Shown: positions 21,614 through 32,692, counted from the first letter of the stretch. The stretch: 64,000 bases of DNA from Engraulis encrasicolus (GCF_034702125.1 NC_085861.1:58058350-58122349); one strand, 5' to 3'. A program made the numbers and translations. Notes: generated from the letters alone by a model not told the origin.

Positions 21614-22283
21614 TGTGCTGCCTTCAGGCAGATATAAGTAATTTTGGGACTTTTATTGAATGTTTTATGCATGTAGTAAGGCAGACTTTTATTTTGACGT
21701 GTGATGTCATTGTTAGAAACAGGAAGTGGGAATTTGCAAGTCATTTTTGCAGGAAGATTAGTTGAAGAAAGTCATGGTTGAAGAGCTCCTGAAATAATGC
21801 CGATTCATTTGCCCCAGCAGAAGCATCACTTGTAGGTATCCCTTTGGTAATGTTATTAGACTGAGTTGTAATGTGTAACTTTACAGTTTATGTCGAATTT
21901 ATGCTGTTAGAAACTGTTATGAAAGTAAATGGTTGATGATAGAGATTAAAAACGATTTCTTTGAAGATGCTAAAATGTTAGCTAAGTGCTAGTTCTAGGT
22001 CAGTTAGGCATTGAAATGAACAGTGAATGTGAAGGTAGTTAGCATAGCTTTGTATTTGATGTGTGTTAACTGGTTTTAGCTTATGTAGAAACGAAGTGAA
22101 GCTGATTATTTCCCTTGATTGTTTTATTTTTAGTTTCACTTTCCTGATGTCCTGATTTCCTGAGTTTGTGATTGAGGATTCTACATGTGAAGGATTTCAA
22201 TAAAGACTTTACATCACGGATAAAGGAAAGTTTATCTCACTGTCTAGCTGGGTTACATTCTACACCTTAGTGAGGACAGTACA
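21614..22283 (+). repeat. BEL middle LTR (LTR2), shared by both units
   Basis: 670 bp, serving as 3' LTR of unit 1 and 5' LTR of unit 2. Its private differences from LTR1 and LTR3 cluster in the 5' part (for example 21657-21690 and one extra T near 21747). In the 3' part it matches LTR3 rather than LTR1. No target duplication flanks it. Confidence 0.92.
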
Positions 22284-22350
22284 GTGAAAAAGTGTGATTC
22301 AGCTGTAACACAACATCTAAAGTAGCAAGAAGGAAAATCGAAGAAGAAAA

Positions 22351-25300
22351 ATGGCAGAAAGAATGAGTGAGAAGAATGGAAATGCATCAGTGCGCACACA
22401 CAAGTCAAGGAGCTCTCGCTTATCTACATCCAGTGCTGCTGTCAGGGCGCGCGCAGTAGCACAGGCTGCAAAGGTACGAGCTGAGTTTGCAGAGAAAGAG
22501 GCACAGCTAAAGGTTGAGAGGGCTACTACAGAAGCAGAATTGGGAAGAGTTAAAGCAGATCTAGAGTTGGGAAAGGCGAAGCTGGAAGCTGAATTAAGCG
22601 CACTTGAGTCAAAGAAAGAGGCAGCCGCAGCTGAAGCACAAGCTGAAGCATTGGAATCGGCTGAATTACAAGAGAATTCAGTTCACTCTGGTTCATCTTC
22701 ACATGAGGTCCTCCAAGAGGAAATTGCAACACGCACACAAGAGTATGTTGCAGCACAGACCGAACTGCGCAGACACAGTATTCCACTGTCTCTTCCCAGC
22801 CCTGAACAGCGCCAACACAGTATCCCAGTGTCACTCCCCGACCCAGCACACGATGCAGCAATGTCTGAAGACAGTTTCATTACATGGAATCCTCCATCAG
22901 TGATAGGCCAGAAAGAGGACGATGCACACGAACAGAGCGAGGTCCTCAGCAGGCCACCTGGCCGCAGCCAGCCATTGAATCTGAGTGCACCTCATATTGG
23001 GAACCAAGCAACTCCAAATCACGATGGTGGACGGCCCGAAGTGCCTAAGAGAGCACATTTCCCTCAAAAGCCAGTACTAAGCCCAACAACGCCGCCATAC
23101 CTTCCTCGCAGTGTCCCACAAACCTCACGTGTGCCACCTGAAACGGAACACCTGGCACGTTACTTGGCTCGCCGAGATCTTGTGAGCACCAGCCTCTACC
23201 AATTTGACGACAAACCAGAAAATTACATGGCGTGGCAGTCATCATTCGATAATGCCACTGCAGGCCTGGGACTCACATACACGGAAGTGTTGGATCTGCT
23301 CATTAAGTGGCTCGGGCCAGAGTCTGTCAAGCACATCAAACGTATACGCTCTGTGCATGTAGGGCGCCCAGATGTAGCACTACAAAAGGCCTGGGAGCGC
23401 CTCCAGCAGTGTTACGCTGCACCTGAAGTCATGGAGAAGTCTCTGTTTAAACGACTGGACGAATTCCCAAAACTATCTACAAAAGATTACGGGAAACTGA
23501 GGGACCTAGGCGATCTCCTAATGGAACTCCAAGGCGCTAGAGGAGAAGGTTACCTCACAGGACTGGCATACCTGGACACAGCCAGGGGAATCGGGCCCAT
23601 CGTTGAAAAACTCCCCTATGGGCTTCAGGAGAAATGGCTCTCAATTGGCTCAAGGTATAAAGAGAAGAACCACGGCTATTTCCCTCCATTTGATGTCTTT
23701 GCTGATTTCATCTGTCACGAAGCACGGAGAAGGAACGATCCCAGTTTCGTCCTACCATCTGCCAACAGCACCAGTTTGAAATCAGACAAAGCAGCTTCAC
23801 GCAACTTTGGAAGCAAAATATCTGTTCAAAAGACAGAGGTTTCTTCAGGTAAAGATCCGCCTGCAGATATACCTGAGAAAAAAGCTGAAGGGCCAGAGAA
23901 AAATTGCCCCATTCACAACAAGCCACACCCGCTGCGGAAATGCAGAGCGTTCAGAGGAAAGATGCTTGAGGAGAGGAAAAGCATTCTCAAGGATAACGGG
24001 ATGTGCTTCAAATGCTGCATGTCCGCCAGTCATCTCGCTAAAGACTGTAAGGCGATTCTGAAGTGCGCAGAGTGCGGCAGTGACCGCCATCATGCCGCCA
24101 TGCACCCAGGTCCTCCACCTCCAACTGCGAAAGGGCCTCCATCACCACCAGACAACGGCGGGGAGGAAGACAGATCAGCTGGTGACAGCACAGTCGTCAG
24201 TTCTAGCTGCACACAAGTTTGTGGTCCAGGACGAACAGCAAGATCCTGCTCGAAGATCTGCCTGGTTCGAGTATACCCTCAAGGTCAACGTGAGAAGGCA
24301 ACTAACATGTACGTAATCCTGGACGACCAGAGTAATCGTTCATTGGTCAGACCCAACTTCTTTGAGCTTTTTAACATCAAAGGCCAGTCTTTCCCTTACT
24401 CACTGAAAACCTGTGCGGGGTTGGTGGAGACATCAGGCCGGAAGGCTGAAGGGTTCCAAGTCGAATCTCTGGATGGGCAAACCAGCCTACCACTTCCGCC
24501 TCTAATTGAGTGTGGTGAAATACTCAATGATCGCTCTGAAATACCCACACCTGATGCAGCTCGCCACCATCCACACCTCAAGAGTGTAGCGCCATACATA
24601 CCTGAGCTTGACCACAATGCAGAGATACTTATCCTGCTTGGAAGAGATCTCGTCAGAGTCCATAAAGTCTTGCAGCAAGTGAGTGGACCTCCAGACGCTC
24701 CTTTCGCACAAAAATTGGAACTAGGATGGGTGCTTGTCGGGGATGTGTGTCTAGGGAGTGCACATAGACCAGTCGTGGGGACATTCAAGACCAATGTGCT
24801 GGAAAATGGCCGCCCCTCTCTTCTCACACCCTGCAAAAGCTCCATAAAGCTGACTCAGACCGTGTCTCATGGCGGGGAGCAGAACAGTAAGTCCACAAAA
24901 CCATCACTGGACGCCATTGGACAGAAAGTGTTCAACGAAACCGAGTACGACAACAGACCTGCCCCGTCCATCGAGGACACAATCTTCCTGGAGATCATGG
25001 ACCGAGAAGTCTACAGGGACAAGTCGAACAACTGGGTCGCTCCGCTACCCTTTAGAGTCCCTCGACAGCGTTTATCCAACAACCGCGAACAAGTATACAC
25101 CCGCTTCGCTGCGCTGGAGAAGACTCTACGAAGGAAACCAGAGATGAAAGACCAGTTCCTGGAATTCATGCAGAAAATATTTGAAAAGAAACACGCAGAA
25201 GTGGCTCCGCTACTAGAAGACAATGAAGAGTGCTGGTATCTGCCAACCTTCGGAGTCTACCACCCACAAAAGCCTGGGAACATCCGCGTGGTCTTCGATT

Positions 25301-28251
25301 CAAGCGCCAAGTATTCAGGAACATCTCTGAACGACGTCCTTCTCACTGGACCGGACCTCAATAACTCACTCATTGGGGTGCTGATCCGCTTCCGGAAGGA
25401 ACAGGTTGCAGTGATCGCAGACATACAGCAGATGTTTCACTGCTTCCTCGTCCGCAGCGACCACAGGAACTATCTGCGCTTCTTGTGGTACAGAGAAAAC
25501 GACATGTCCAATGACATCATCGACTACAGGATGAGAGTCCACGTTTTCGGCAACAGTCCGTCCCCATCTGTGGCCATCTACGGTCTCAGGAGGGCCATCC
25601 AAGAAGGTGCCCACAGACACGGAGCGGACACAGTGCAGTTCGTGGAACGTCATTTCTACGTTGACGACGGGCTCATTAGCCTACCCACCGATGCTGAAGC
25701 CATCAGCCTCCTGCGTAGAACACAGGCCTCCCTCAGTGAATCAAACTTGAGGTTGCACAAGTTCGCTTCAAACAGCGACGTCGTCCTGCAAGCCTTTCCA
25801 CCAGAAGACAGGGCAGTCCTAAAGGACCTTGACTTTGGCGCTGAAGCTACACCTGTGCAACGCAGCTTGGGACTATTGTGGGAGACCACAACAGACACGT
25901 TCACATTTGCTGTCTCACAAGAGAAGAAGGCCTTCACTCGCAGAGGAGTGTTGTCTACAGTGAACAGCATCTTTGATCCGCTGGGCATGGTCGCACCCGT
26001 GACCATTGAAGGCAAAAGTCTCCTGAGAGAACTCAGTGTTGACATGTGCGACTGGGATGCTCCGCTCCCAGAACAGAAGCTGAAACAGTGGGAATCATGG
26101 CGAGAGTCATTGCATGACTTAAGCAAGCTGCACATCCCACGCGCTTACACTGCAACATCACCCTCCAAGGCTGAGCACACAGAGCTATGTGTGTTCTCTG
26201 ATGCAAGCACCAAGGCCATTGGAGTGGTGGCGTATCTGAAGGTCACACAAGCTGATGGAGAAATCCAAGTAGGATTCATCTTAGGCAAAGCAAAACTGGC
26301 TCCACAGTCAGAACCAACTATCCCTCGGCTAGAGCTGTGTGCCGCAGTGTTAGCCGTAGAAGTGGCTGAACTCATACAAGACGAGCTGGACATGAAGACG
26401 GATGAGGTCAAGTTCTACTGTGACAGCAAGGTAGTGCTGGGATATATTCACAATCAGACCAAACGCTTCTACGTCTATGTTCACAACCGAGTTCGCAGAA
26501 TACGTCAGTTCTCAACACCTGACCAGTGGCACTATGTCAGTACGGAAAACAACCCTGCAGACCACGCATCGCGGGCAGTTCCTGCATCGCAACTGGCACA
26601 GACCACATGGTTCACGGGACCGGACTTTCTGCACAAAGCAAGTCCACCTGATGAAGACTCCAGGGAAGTCTTTGAACTTCTCAACCCGGAATCGGACGTA
26701 GAGATACGCCCTGAAGTGAGCAGCCTCTTGACTCAGAGTCAAATCACAGGACTCAATGGCACACGATTCCTGCGGTTCTCAACGATGCGCTCTCTCACTA
26801 GGGCAGTTGCTCTACTCGTCCACATCACCAGATCTTACAAGAACAAGTCCAGTCAGTGCAAGGGATGGCACTACTGCAGTCTCCCGCGTACTCCGGATGA
26901 GTTGTCTCAAGCCAGACACATCATCATCAGAGCAGCGCAGGAAGATGCCTACTCTAAAGAATTCACAACACTTCAGAGTGGGAAAGCTGTGACCAAAGAC
27001 AGTTCTCTTCAGAAGCTCAGACCTGTTCTTGAAGGAGATCTGATTCGCGTTGGTGGCAGACTCAAACATGCTGACTTGAGCAGTCCAGAAAAGAATCCCA
27101 TCATCTTGCCCAAGAACAGTCATGTTTCCCTGCTGCTAGTGCGAGAGTGTCATGAAGATGTTAAGCATCAAGGACGACACTTCACAGAAGGGGCCCTGAG
27201 AGCTGCAGGCTTCTGGGTCATAGGCGGAAAACGGCTCATTGCCTCTGAGCTATACAAGTGCGTTGTGTGCCGGAAGTTACGACGCAGAACGGAGGAACAA
27301 CTAATGGCCGACTTACCTCCAGAACGACTACACACATGCCCACCCTTCACCTATGTAGGAGTGGATGTGTTCGGACCTTGGCCAGTCGTCTCAAGGCGCA
27401 CCCGAGGCGGACAAGCCCAAAGCAAGAGATGGGCGATGCTCTTCTGCTGCATGAGCTCCCGAGCCGTGCATATTGAGCTCATCGACTCCTTGGACACCTC
27501 CAGTTGTGTCAATGCACTCCGACGATTCTTCGCAATCAGAGGACCCGCTACGCAAATAAGATCAGACTGCGGAACGAACTTCGTCGCTGCTGCAAAGGAA
27601 CTGGGACTCAGTCAGAACACCTCAGTCCAGCAGTTCCTGAGCCAGCGAGGGTGTTCTTGGGTGTTCAACCCACCTCACTCATCACACATGGGGGGGTCAT
27701 GGGAACGTCTAATAGGCCTCTCAAGAAGGATCCTGGATGCCATCCTGCTGCAGGAGAATGTCCAGCTCACCCATGACATCCTAAACACCCTCATGGCAGA
27801 GGTGGTTGCAATACTCAACGCCAGACCCCTCGTTCCAGTCTCTACTGATCCTGAGTCACCCTTCGTGCTGTCCCCTGCAATGATTCTCACCCAGAAGGTG
27901 GGAGTTCCTCCACCACATGGGGAATTCACAGGAAAGGATCTTCTCAGCAGGCAATGGAGACAGGTGCAAGCCCTTGCAGACTGTTTCTGGCGTCGCTGGC
28001 GGCAGGAGTACCTTCCCACTCTGCAACCCCGACGAAAGTGGCGAGAGACACGGCGGGACGTGAAGGAAGGGGACATCGTGCTCCTGAAGGACAGTCAAGT
28101 CGCACGCAATGCGTGGCCCATGGCAAGGATTACAGCGGTCGTCCCAGGTAGGGACGGCAGAGTAAGGAAGGTCGAGCTGAAGACAGCAGGCAAAGAAACT
28201 CTGTTCCAGAGGCCGGTGTCGGAAGTAGTTCTTCTGCTGCCGATGGACTGA
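22351..28251 (+). CDS. gag-pol: BEL/Pao Gag-Pol polyprotein, copy 2
   Basis: Same length (1966 residues), same domain order and same catalytic residues as copy 1. Most of the protein differs at only about 20 positions. A patch of about 60 residues near 177-235 differs at about 12, with silent changes too (22885-23040 in DNA). The patch lies in the low-complexity Ser/Pro-rich linker between the coiled coil and the DUF1759-like region, so it is probably tolerant of change. Like copy 1 it appears coding-competent; whether either is expressed cannot be told. Confidence 0.95.
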   Translation: MAERMSEKNGNASVRTHKSRSSRLSTSSAAVRARAVAQAAKVRAEFAEKEAQLKVERATTEAELGRVKADLELGKAKLEAELSALESKKEAAAAEAQAEALESAELQENSVHSGSSSHEVLQEEIATRTQEYVAAQTELRRHSIPLSLPSPEQRQHSIPVSLPDPAHDAAMSEDSFITWNPPSVIGQKEDDAHEQSEVLSRPPGRSQPLNLSAPHIGNQATPNHDGGRPEVPKRAHFPQKPVLSPTTPPYLPRSVPQTSRVPPETEHLARYLARRDLVSTSLYQFDDKPENYMAWQSSFDNATAGLGLTYTEVLDLLIKWLGPESVKHIKRIRSVHVGRPDVALQKAWERLQQCYAAPEVMEKSLFKRLDEFPKLSTKDYGKLRDLGDLLMELQGARGEGYLTGLAYLDTARGIGPIVEKLPYGLQEKWLSIGSRYKEKNHGYFPPFDVFADFICHEARRRNDPSFVLPSANSTSLKSDKAASRNFGSKISVQKTEVSSGKDPPADIPEKKAEGPEKNCPIHNKPHPLRKCRAFRGKMLEERKSILKDNGMCFKCCMSASHLAKDCKAILKCAECGSDRHHAAMHPGPPPPTAKGPPSPPDNGGEEDRSAGDSTVVSSSCTQVCGPGRTARSCSKICLVRVYPQGQREKATNMYVILDDQSNRSLVRPNFFELFNIKGQSFPYSLKTCAGLVETSGRKAEGFQVESLDGQTSLPLPPLIECGEILNDRSEIPTPDAARHHPHLKSVAPYIPELDHNAEILILLGRDLVRVHKVLQQVSGPPDAPFAQKLELGWVLVGDVCLGSAHRPVVGTFKTNVLENGRPSLLTPCKSSIKLTQTVSHGGEQNSKSTKPSLDAIGQKVFNETEYDNRPAPSIEDTIFLEIMDREVYRDKSNNWVAPLPFRVPRQRLSNNREQVYTRFAALEKTLRRKPEMKDQFLEFMQKIFEKKHAEVAPLLEDNEECWYLPTFGVYHPQKPGNIRVVFDSSAKYSGTSLNDVLLTGPDLNNSLIGVLIRFRKEQVAVIADIQQMFHCFLVRSDHRNYLRFLWYRENDMSNDIIDYRMRVHVFGNSPSPSVAIYGLRRAIQEGAHRHGADTVQFVERHFYVDDGLISLPTDAEAISLLRRTQASLSESNLRLHKFASNSDVVLQAFPPEDRAVLKDLDFGAEATPVQRSLGLLWETTTDTFTFAVSQEKKAFTRRGVLSTVNSIFDPLGMVAPVTIEGKSLLRELSVDMCDWDAPLPEQKLKQWESWRESLHDLSKLHIPRAYTATSPSKAEHTELCVFSDASTKAIGVVAYLKVTQADGEIQVGFILGKAKLAPQSEPTIPRLELCAAVLAVEVAELIQDELDMKTDEVKFYCDSKVVLGYIHNQTKRFYVYVHNRVRRIRQFSTPDQWHYVSTENNPADHASRAVPASQLAQTTWFTGPDFLHKASPPDEDSREVFELLNPESDVEIRPEVSSLLTQSQITGLNGTRFLRFSTMRSLTRAVALLVHITRSYKNKSSQCKGWHYCSLPRTPDELSQARHIIIRAAQEDAYSKEFTTLQSGKAVTKDSSLQKLRPVLEGDLIRVGGRLKHADLSSPEKNPIILPKNSHVSLLLVRECHEDVKHQGRHFTEGALRAAGFWVIGGKRLIASELYKCVVCRKLRRRTEEQLMADLPPERLHTCPPFTYVGVDVFGPWPVVSRRTRGGQAQSKRWAMLFCCMSSRAVHIELIDSLDTSSCVNALRRFFAIRGPATQIRSDCGTNFVAAAKELGLSQNTSVQQFLSQRGCSWVFNPPHSSHMGGSWERLIGLSRRILDAILLQENVQLTHDILNTLMAEVVAILNARPLVPVSTDPESPFVLSPAMILTQKVGVPPPHGEFTGKDLLSRQWRQVQALADCFWRRWRQEYLPTLQPRRKWRETRRDVKEGDIVLLKDSQVARNAWPMARITAVVPGRDGRVRKVELKTAGKETLFQRPVSEVVLLLPMD

Positions 28252-28308
28252 AACTTAAGGCCAGTGACTTTTATTGGTTAATAGTGACCTTTAAGGTCAG
28301 ACGGGGAG

Positions 28309-28977
28309 TGTGCTGCCTTCAGGCAGATATAAGTAATTTTGGGACTTTTATTCCATGTTTTATGCATGAAGTGAAGTAGACTTTTATTTTGACGTGTGAT
28401 GTCATTGTTAGAAACAGGAAGTAGGAATTTGCAAGTCATTTTGCAGGAAGATTAGTTGAAGAAAGTCATGGTTGAAGAGCTCCTGAAATAATGCCGATTC
28501 ATTTGCCCCAGCAGAAGCATCACTTGTAGGTATCCCTTTGGTAATGTTATTAGACTGAGTTGTAATGTGTAACTTTACAGTTTATGTCGAATTTATGCTG
28601 TTAGAAACTGTTATGAAAGTAAATGGTGGATGATAGAGATTAAAAACGATTTCTTTGAAGATGCTAAAATGTTAGCTAAGTGCTAGTTCTAGGTCAGTTA
28701 GGCATTGAAATGAACAGTGAATGTGAAGGTAGTTAGCATAGCTTTGTATTTGATGTGTGTTAACTGGTTTTAGCTTATGTAGAAACGAAGTGAAGCTGAT
28801 TATTTCCCTTGATTGTTTTATTTTTAGTTTCACTTTCCTGATGTCCTGATTTCCTGAGTTTGTGATTGAGGATTCTACATGTGAAGGATTTCAATAAAGA
28901 CTTTACATCACGGATAAAGGAAAGTTTATCTCACTGTCTAGCTGGGTTACATTCTACACCTTAGTGAGGACAGTACA
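28309..28977 (+). repeat. BEL 3' LTR (LTR3)
   Basis: 669 bp, ends CAGTACA followed by the right target duplication TAATG (28978-28982). The 5' part matches LTR1 at the sites where LTR2 differs; the 3' part matches LTR2 at the sites where LTR1 differs. The switch lies near 28628-28640. Confidence 0.92.
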
Positions 28978-28982
28978 TAATG

Positions 28983-30908
28983 GGTACGACGCTAAATGTA
29001 AGGGAAGTAATGTAATTATAATTACATTAATAAGTATACAATTCTTATACAGTTCCAAATATGTAATGTGCTATTACTATATGTGAGGAATAAGAGTATA
29101 AGAAATGATGCATGAAGAGTGTGTTAAACTCTTCACGCTGGGTATCAATAATGAGTAGGTGTGTACTTATGGAATCGTCAATTGTCTAATTAATGATTGC
29201 ATAAAACACGGTTCATGACCGTCTCATAAAATCATGACCATTATTGACAAATAATCTGAAGGTTTTGTGTGAATTCTTTTCTGGTTGACTTCGTAGAAAT
29301 TGTTCAAATAAGACAAACACAGTTCACCACAATGTACATTTATTGTAAAAGCATCATCCGGTCATAACACTGATACAGCCAATGTGACTTGCAGGGCATA
29401 AGAACTTAGGTAAAATATACAATATATACACGGGGTATGAGAGGATGCGTTATGCGTGTGTGTGTGTGTGTACGCTACGCGAGAGAGAAAGAGAGAGAGA
29501 GAAGGGAGGCGCGCGCTCGATGGAGCCGCGCACATCTGACACCGCGTGTGCCGAGCGGTGGGAGGAGAGAGAGAGAGTGAGAGATGTAGCCTATGTTCTA
29601 TGAACTATGGCTCAAATGATTCTGCGCAGCGCGCAGGACCGAAATATGAGATACGAGGAGGGGCGTTAAGCTTTCGGCTGATGAAGCGGGAAACTATCTT
29701 CAAGATGAGAATTCAAGCTAATCAGAGAATACTGTCCTTTGTCTAAAGGCTTTACAGTATGTGTGGGGGGAGGGAAAAGGGAGCGCTTGGCGCGCTTTTC
29801 CGACAATAGCTTACGTCCTCGACTCGATAACTCTATGGGTTAAAACACGGGTACGTGTATCTCTGTGAGTGGATAATTTACATGTGGGTGCAAGTATGCC
29901 AATCCTGCAACTACAGTAAACTAAGAATAGCGTGTGGCTATTTGTGGTGATGAGAGGGGAGAAAGAGAGAAAGAAAAGAAAGAACAGATAGAACAAAATA
30001 ACCCAAAATAAAATATATCACACTCTACAAGTGTGGATATTTAAACACAACTCCTCAAAGCTATGTAACAGTTCTAACTGCATATATATGCCCAATTTCA
30101 GTGCTTACTGCATTATCCTTGGTAGGAAGAGAGAGGAATCCTTTGATCTCTCGGGCGAGGTGGGTGTGTGCGTCTTCGTGCGCACGAGGTCCTTTTGTTC
30201 TCCAAGCTATACCACGCGGTTCCGGCGCGAGGCTGCAATGTGTCCAAGAAGGTCTTGCTTCGTTGAACGGGGAAAGGAAAAGGGTATTTCGTTGTGTAGT
30301 CCGATTGTCTTTGCGGTGCCGTCCTGCGAAGGTCCAGTGGGAAAGGGGTGCACGCAGGTCCGCTCCACGCGTAGTAACTGTACCGGCTGTCCACTCTCTT
30401 GGGGAACAGACAATCAGGCTCAGCCGAGTCTCCGTGGACTCTAGGCGAGGTCCTTGATTCGGTACTAGTAAAAAGATTAACGATTGTCCGTACAAAAGTT
30501 ATCCTATAGCGCGTGAGTTCCTCGTGGGTCCTGACTCACTGCTCTCCTAGTAGGGTCCGCAAAAGTCAAATGCAATACAAACGAAAACCGGTTGAAGGAA
30601 GAAATATATCGACTGTAGTGTTAACCTGGCCAAGATAACTTACAGTTTCAATAATTTCTAAAATAGACGTCTCTCCAAGGAGACGTGTCCCGGCACTTCT
30701 CACATCTCGATGGAGGAAGTCGGGCGGGGAAGAGCTCTATTGTTTCATACCTTTACCTGGGGTTTTATACATACGGGGCGGGGCTGAGCCGCGTATGTAA
30801 TTTGATCAGGTACAGTAGGAAACAAAATGGTGTCTGTATTTTACAAAATGGTGGGCATTCGTAAAATGAGGGGAAATGAATTAAACTTTAGGGGTAATAA
30901 TGCCTACA
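28983..30908 (-). mobile_element. Remainder of the LTR-type insertion right of BEL
   Basis: About 1.9 kb without a recognisable protein. It holds a (GT)n run (29455-29470), GA-rich tracts, a CpG-rich stretch near 29500-29650 and 30150-30450, and the promoter-like block at its right end. Two overlapping opposite-strand open stretches of about 140 codons (30031-30495) have no recognisable similarity and look like GC-rich chance frames. The right tip is CCTACA, then the GTGT duplication. Confidence 0.6.
30755..30790 (-). promoter_or_regulatory. Minus-strand TATA/GC-box promoter of the LTR-type insertion
   Basis: On the minus strand, CCCCGCCCCGTATG is followed directly by TATAAAACCCC, a GC box next to a canonical TATA box about 140 bases from the TGTAGG tip. 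A splice-donor-like CTGTAAGT follows near plus 30640. This is the expected layout of a U3 promoter and supports minus orientation of the insertion. Confidence 0.55.
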
Positions 30909-30912
30909 GTGT

Positions 30913-31740
30913 TCACTTTCTGATGAGCCCCCAATATACCATACAAAATAGAGACTGTGCCTCTGTTGCCTGGAGTAAGCCGTATAATGCTGTCCAGTGT
31001 TGTATGTTGGGGCTTTTGTTCATACTGTGGTATATGTGTTCTGATAAAATTTCTGATTTGCAGGAACCTGAAAAAGTGTGAGGCTGGCAGATCAAATACC
31101 TGTTGGAGATGTTGAAATGAAACTAGACACCCTTGAGAGTATAGGTCTTGTATGCAGAGTATATTATTGGTCCTCCATTTAGAAAATACTGGATCCATTA
31201 AGGCTGGAGTGAATGCATGATTATGACATATTGGACTGTCTAAGTAAACTTTAGGCAAATCAAGAAAATGTTGGATCTGTTTCCAAACTTTAAGGGATTG
31301 AATAATAATGGGACTTTTAATGTAGGAAGGTATTTTAACTTTAGGAGGGTTATTAAGGAGGGCAGGGAGGGAAGTGGGCCCACATGAAAGTACTTCCATC
31401 TGAAGCCACGAGGGGGCATCCTCTTGATTGCTATGGGTCCCTGGAAGGGCGCTATGCCAATGCAGTAAAACATTCAGGTTAGCCGCCCAATAGTAAAATT
31501 TAAAATGGGGCAAGCTGAAGCCTCCTTCCGGCTTTGGTTTCTCTAAATGTCTTTTAGAAATTCTAGGTAATTTATTGTTCCAAATGAAGGAAGATATGAT
31601 TGAGTCAAGTTTTTTAAAGAAGTACTGTAGAGGGGAATAAACACAGGGAGATTTTGAAAAAATGTTAAGAAATCGGGGAAGGACAACCATTTTTATGACA
31701 TTGATGCGACCTACCATGGAGATAGGCAATGTGTTCCAAA
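30913..31740 (-). pseudogene. L1 ORF2 segment between RT and C-terminus
   Basis: About 270 codons of the region downstream of reverse transcriptase. It starts PISMVGRINVIKMVVLPRFL and continues with PKPEGGFSLPHFKFYYWAANL, both diagnostic of L1 ORF2. It is out of frame with the RT segment upstream, the break lying near 31735-31760. At 30913 it meets the target duplication of the LTR-type insertion and continues at 14765. Confidence 0.88.
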
Positions 31741-32690
31741 ATTGGATATTCTGTTTGAATTACTGAAGTTTGGATTCCCAGTTACTGGAGAGGAGCTTTT
31801 GTTTATCATGTGTTACTATGATGCCAAGGGATTTGAATTTGTCAGTTGCAATTTTAAAAGCTGTTGTACTAAGGAAGTTATGGTCTACTTTATTAGATAT
31901 GGGCATTAGTTCACTCTTGTTCCAGTTAATTTTATACCCTGAGAAGCTACCAAATGTATCGATGAGCTGAAGCAGGGGGGGAATAGAGGATTTAGGATGA
32001 GAGATGAATAAAGTAATGTCATCCGCAAACAGTGATATCTTATTCTTCACCCCTAAAATGTCAATTGGGGCTATCTCCTGTTTTGCTCTTATTTGGCTGG
32101 CTAGAGCCTCTAGCGCTAGATTAAAAAGGTATGGTGAGCAAGAGCAGCCTTGACGTACACCTCTATGGAGGGGAAACGTTTCTGAGATGTCACCGTTTGT
32201 GATTATGGAAGCCAGAGGATGAGCATTAATAATCTCAATCCATCTAATGAATTCGGGGCCAAAATTAAAATATTTCAAGGTGAACATGTACTCTCTTTCC
32301 AAATAATCAAAAGCCTTCTCAGCGTCCAACGCTATGACCACAGATTCCTCTTTCTGCTTACTATAAATGATATTGAATAAACGGCGCAGGTTAAAATATA
32401 TCTGTCTACCTGGTACAAATCCAGTCTGATCTGGATGTATGAGACTAGCGATATGTTTACGAAGTCGATTTGCTAACACTTTACTGAGAATTTTTGTTTC
32501 CATTTGAAGGAGAGATGTCCAGAGGGTCCCTGTCTTTTTTAGGAATGAGAGTAATGTTCGCATTATACAGTGAAGGTGGCAATACTGCTGTCTCTTTTGA
32601 GTGGGCAAACATGCGCAGCAACAAAGGGGTCAAGCTGGATGAGTATTTTTTGTAGATTTCAATGGTAAACCCATCTGGGCCTGGGGCTTT
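31741..32690 (-). pseudogene. L1 ORF2 reverse transcriptase domain
   Basis: The open part (31760-32608) holds QTGFVPGRQI, ALDAEKAFD (first catalytic Asp block), HRGVRQGCSCSPYLF and FADD (second catalytic block, the L1 form of YxDD), in the normal order. Upstream on the minus strand, APGPDGF and LIPKKDRDP are readable in a different frame. The expected SYRPIS block before LLQMETK is missing, so a small deletion shifts the frame near 32510. Catalytic residues persist but the enzyme cannot be made. Confidence 0.9.
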
Positions 32691-32692
32691 TG

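Larger units (their letters stand above)
14920..28977 (+). mobile_element. BEL/Pao retrotransposon tandem dimer (LTR-int-LTR-int-LTR)
   Basis: Three LTRs of 669-670 bp (14920, 21614, 28309) enclose two internal regions with a period of about 6694 bp. Each internal region has one uninterrupted 1966-codon gag-pol frame, then a purine-rich tract before the next LTR. There is no envelope gene. TAATG flanks only the outside. A dimer sharing its middle LTR usually arises by LTR-LTR unequal recombination between sister or allelic proviruses. Near-identity of LTRs and intact frames suggest a young insertion, the youngest layer of this nest. Confidence 0.93.
14770..30908 (-). mobile_element. LTR-type insertion in L1 ORF2, itself carrying the BEL dimer
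   Basis: The insertion starts TGTAGG and ends CCTACA, flanked by GTGT at 14766-14769 and 30909-30912; L1 coding continues in register across this target. Its own sequence is 14770-14919 and 28978-30908, about 2.08 kb in total after removing the BEL dimer. Minus orientation is suggested by GC boxes followed by TATAAAA (plus 30760-30785) near one end and AATAAA (plus about 14789) near the other. No gag or pol is present, so it is probably a long solo LTR or a non-autonomous LTR element. Family unknown. Confidence 0.65.

Noticed and set aside
30031..30495. Overlapping opposite-strand open frames of about 137-144 codons
   Set aside because: They lie in CpG-rich LTR-type sequence, have no recognisable domain, and mutually overlap, as expected for GC-rich chance frames.
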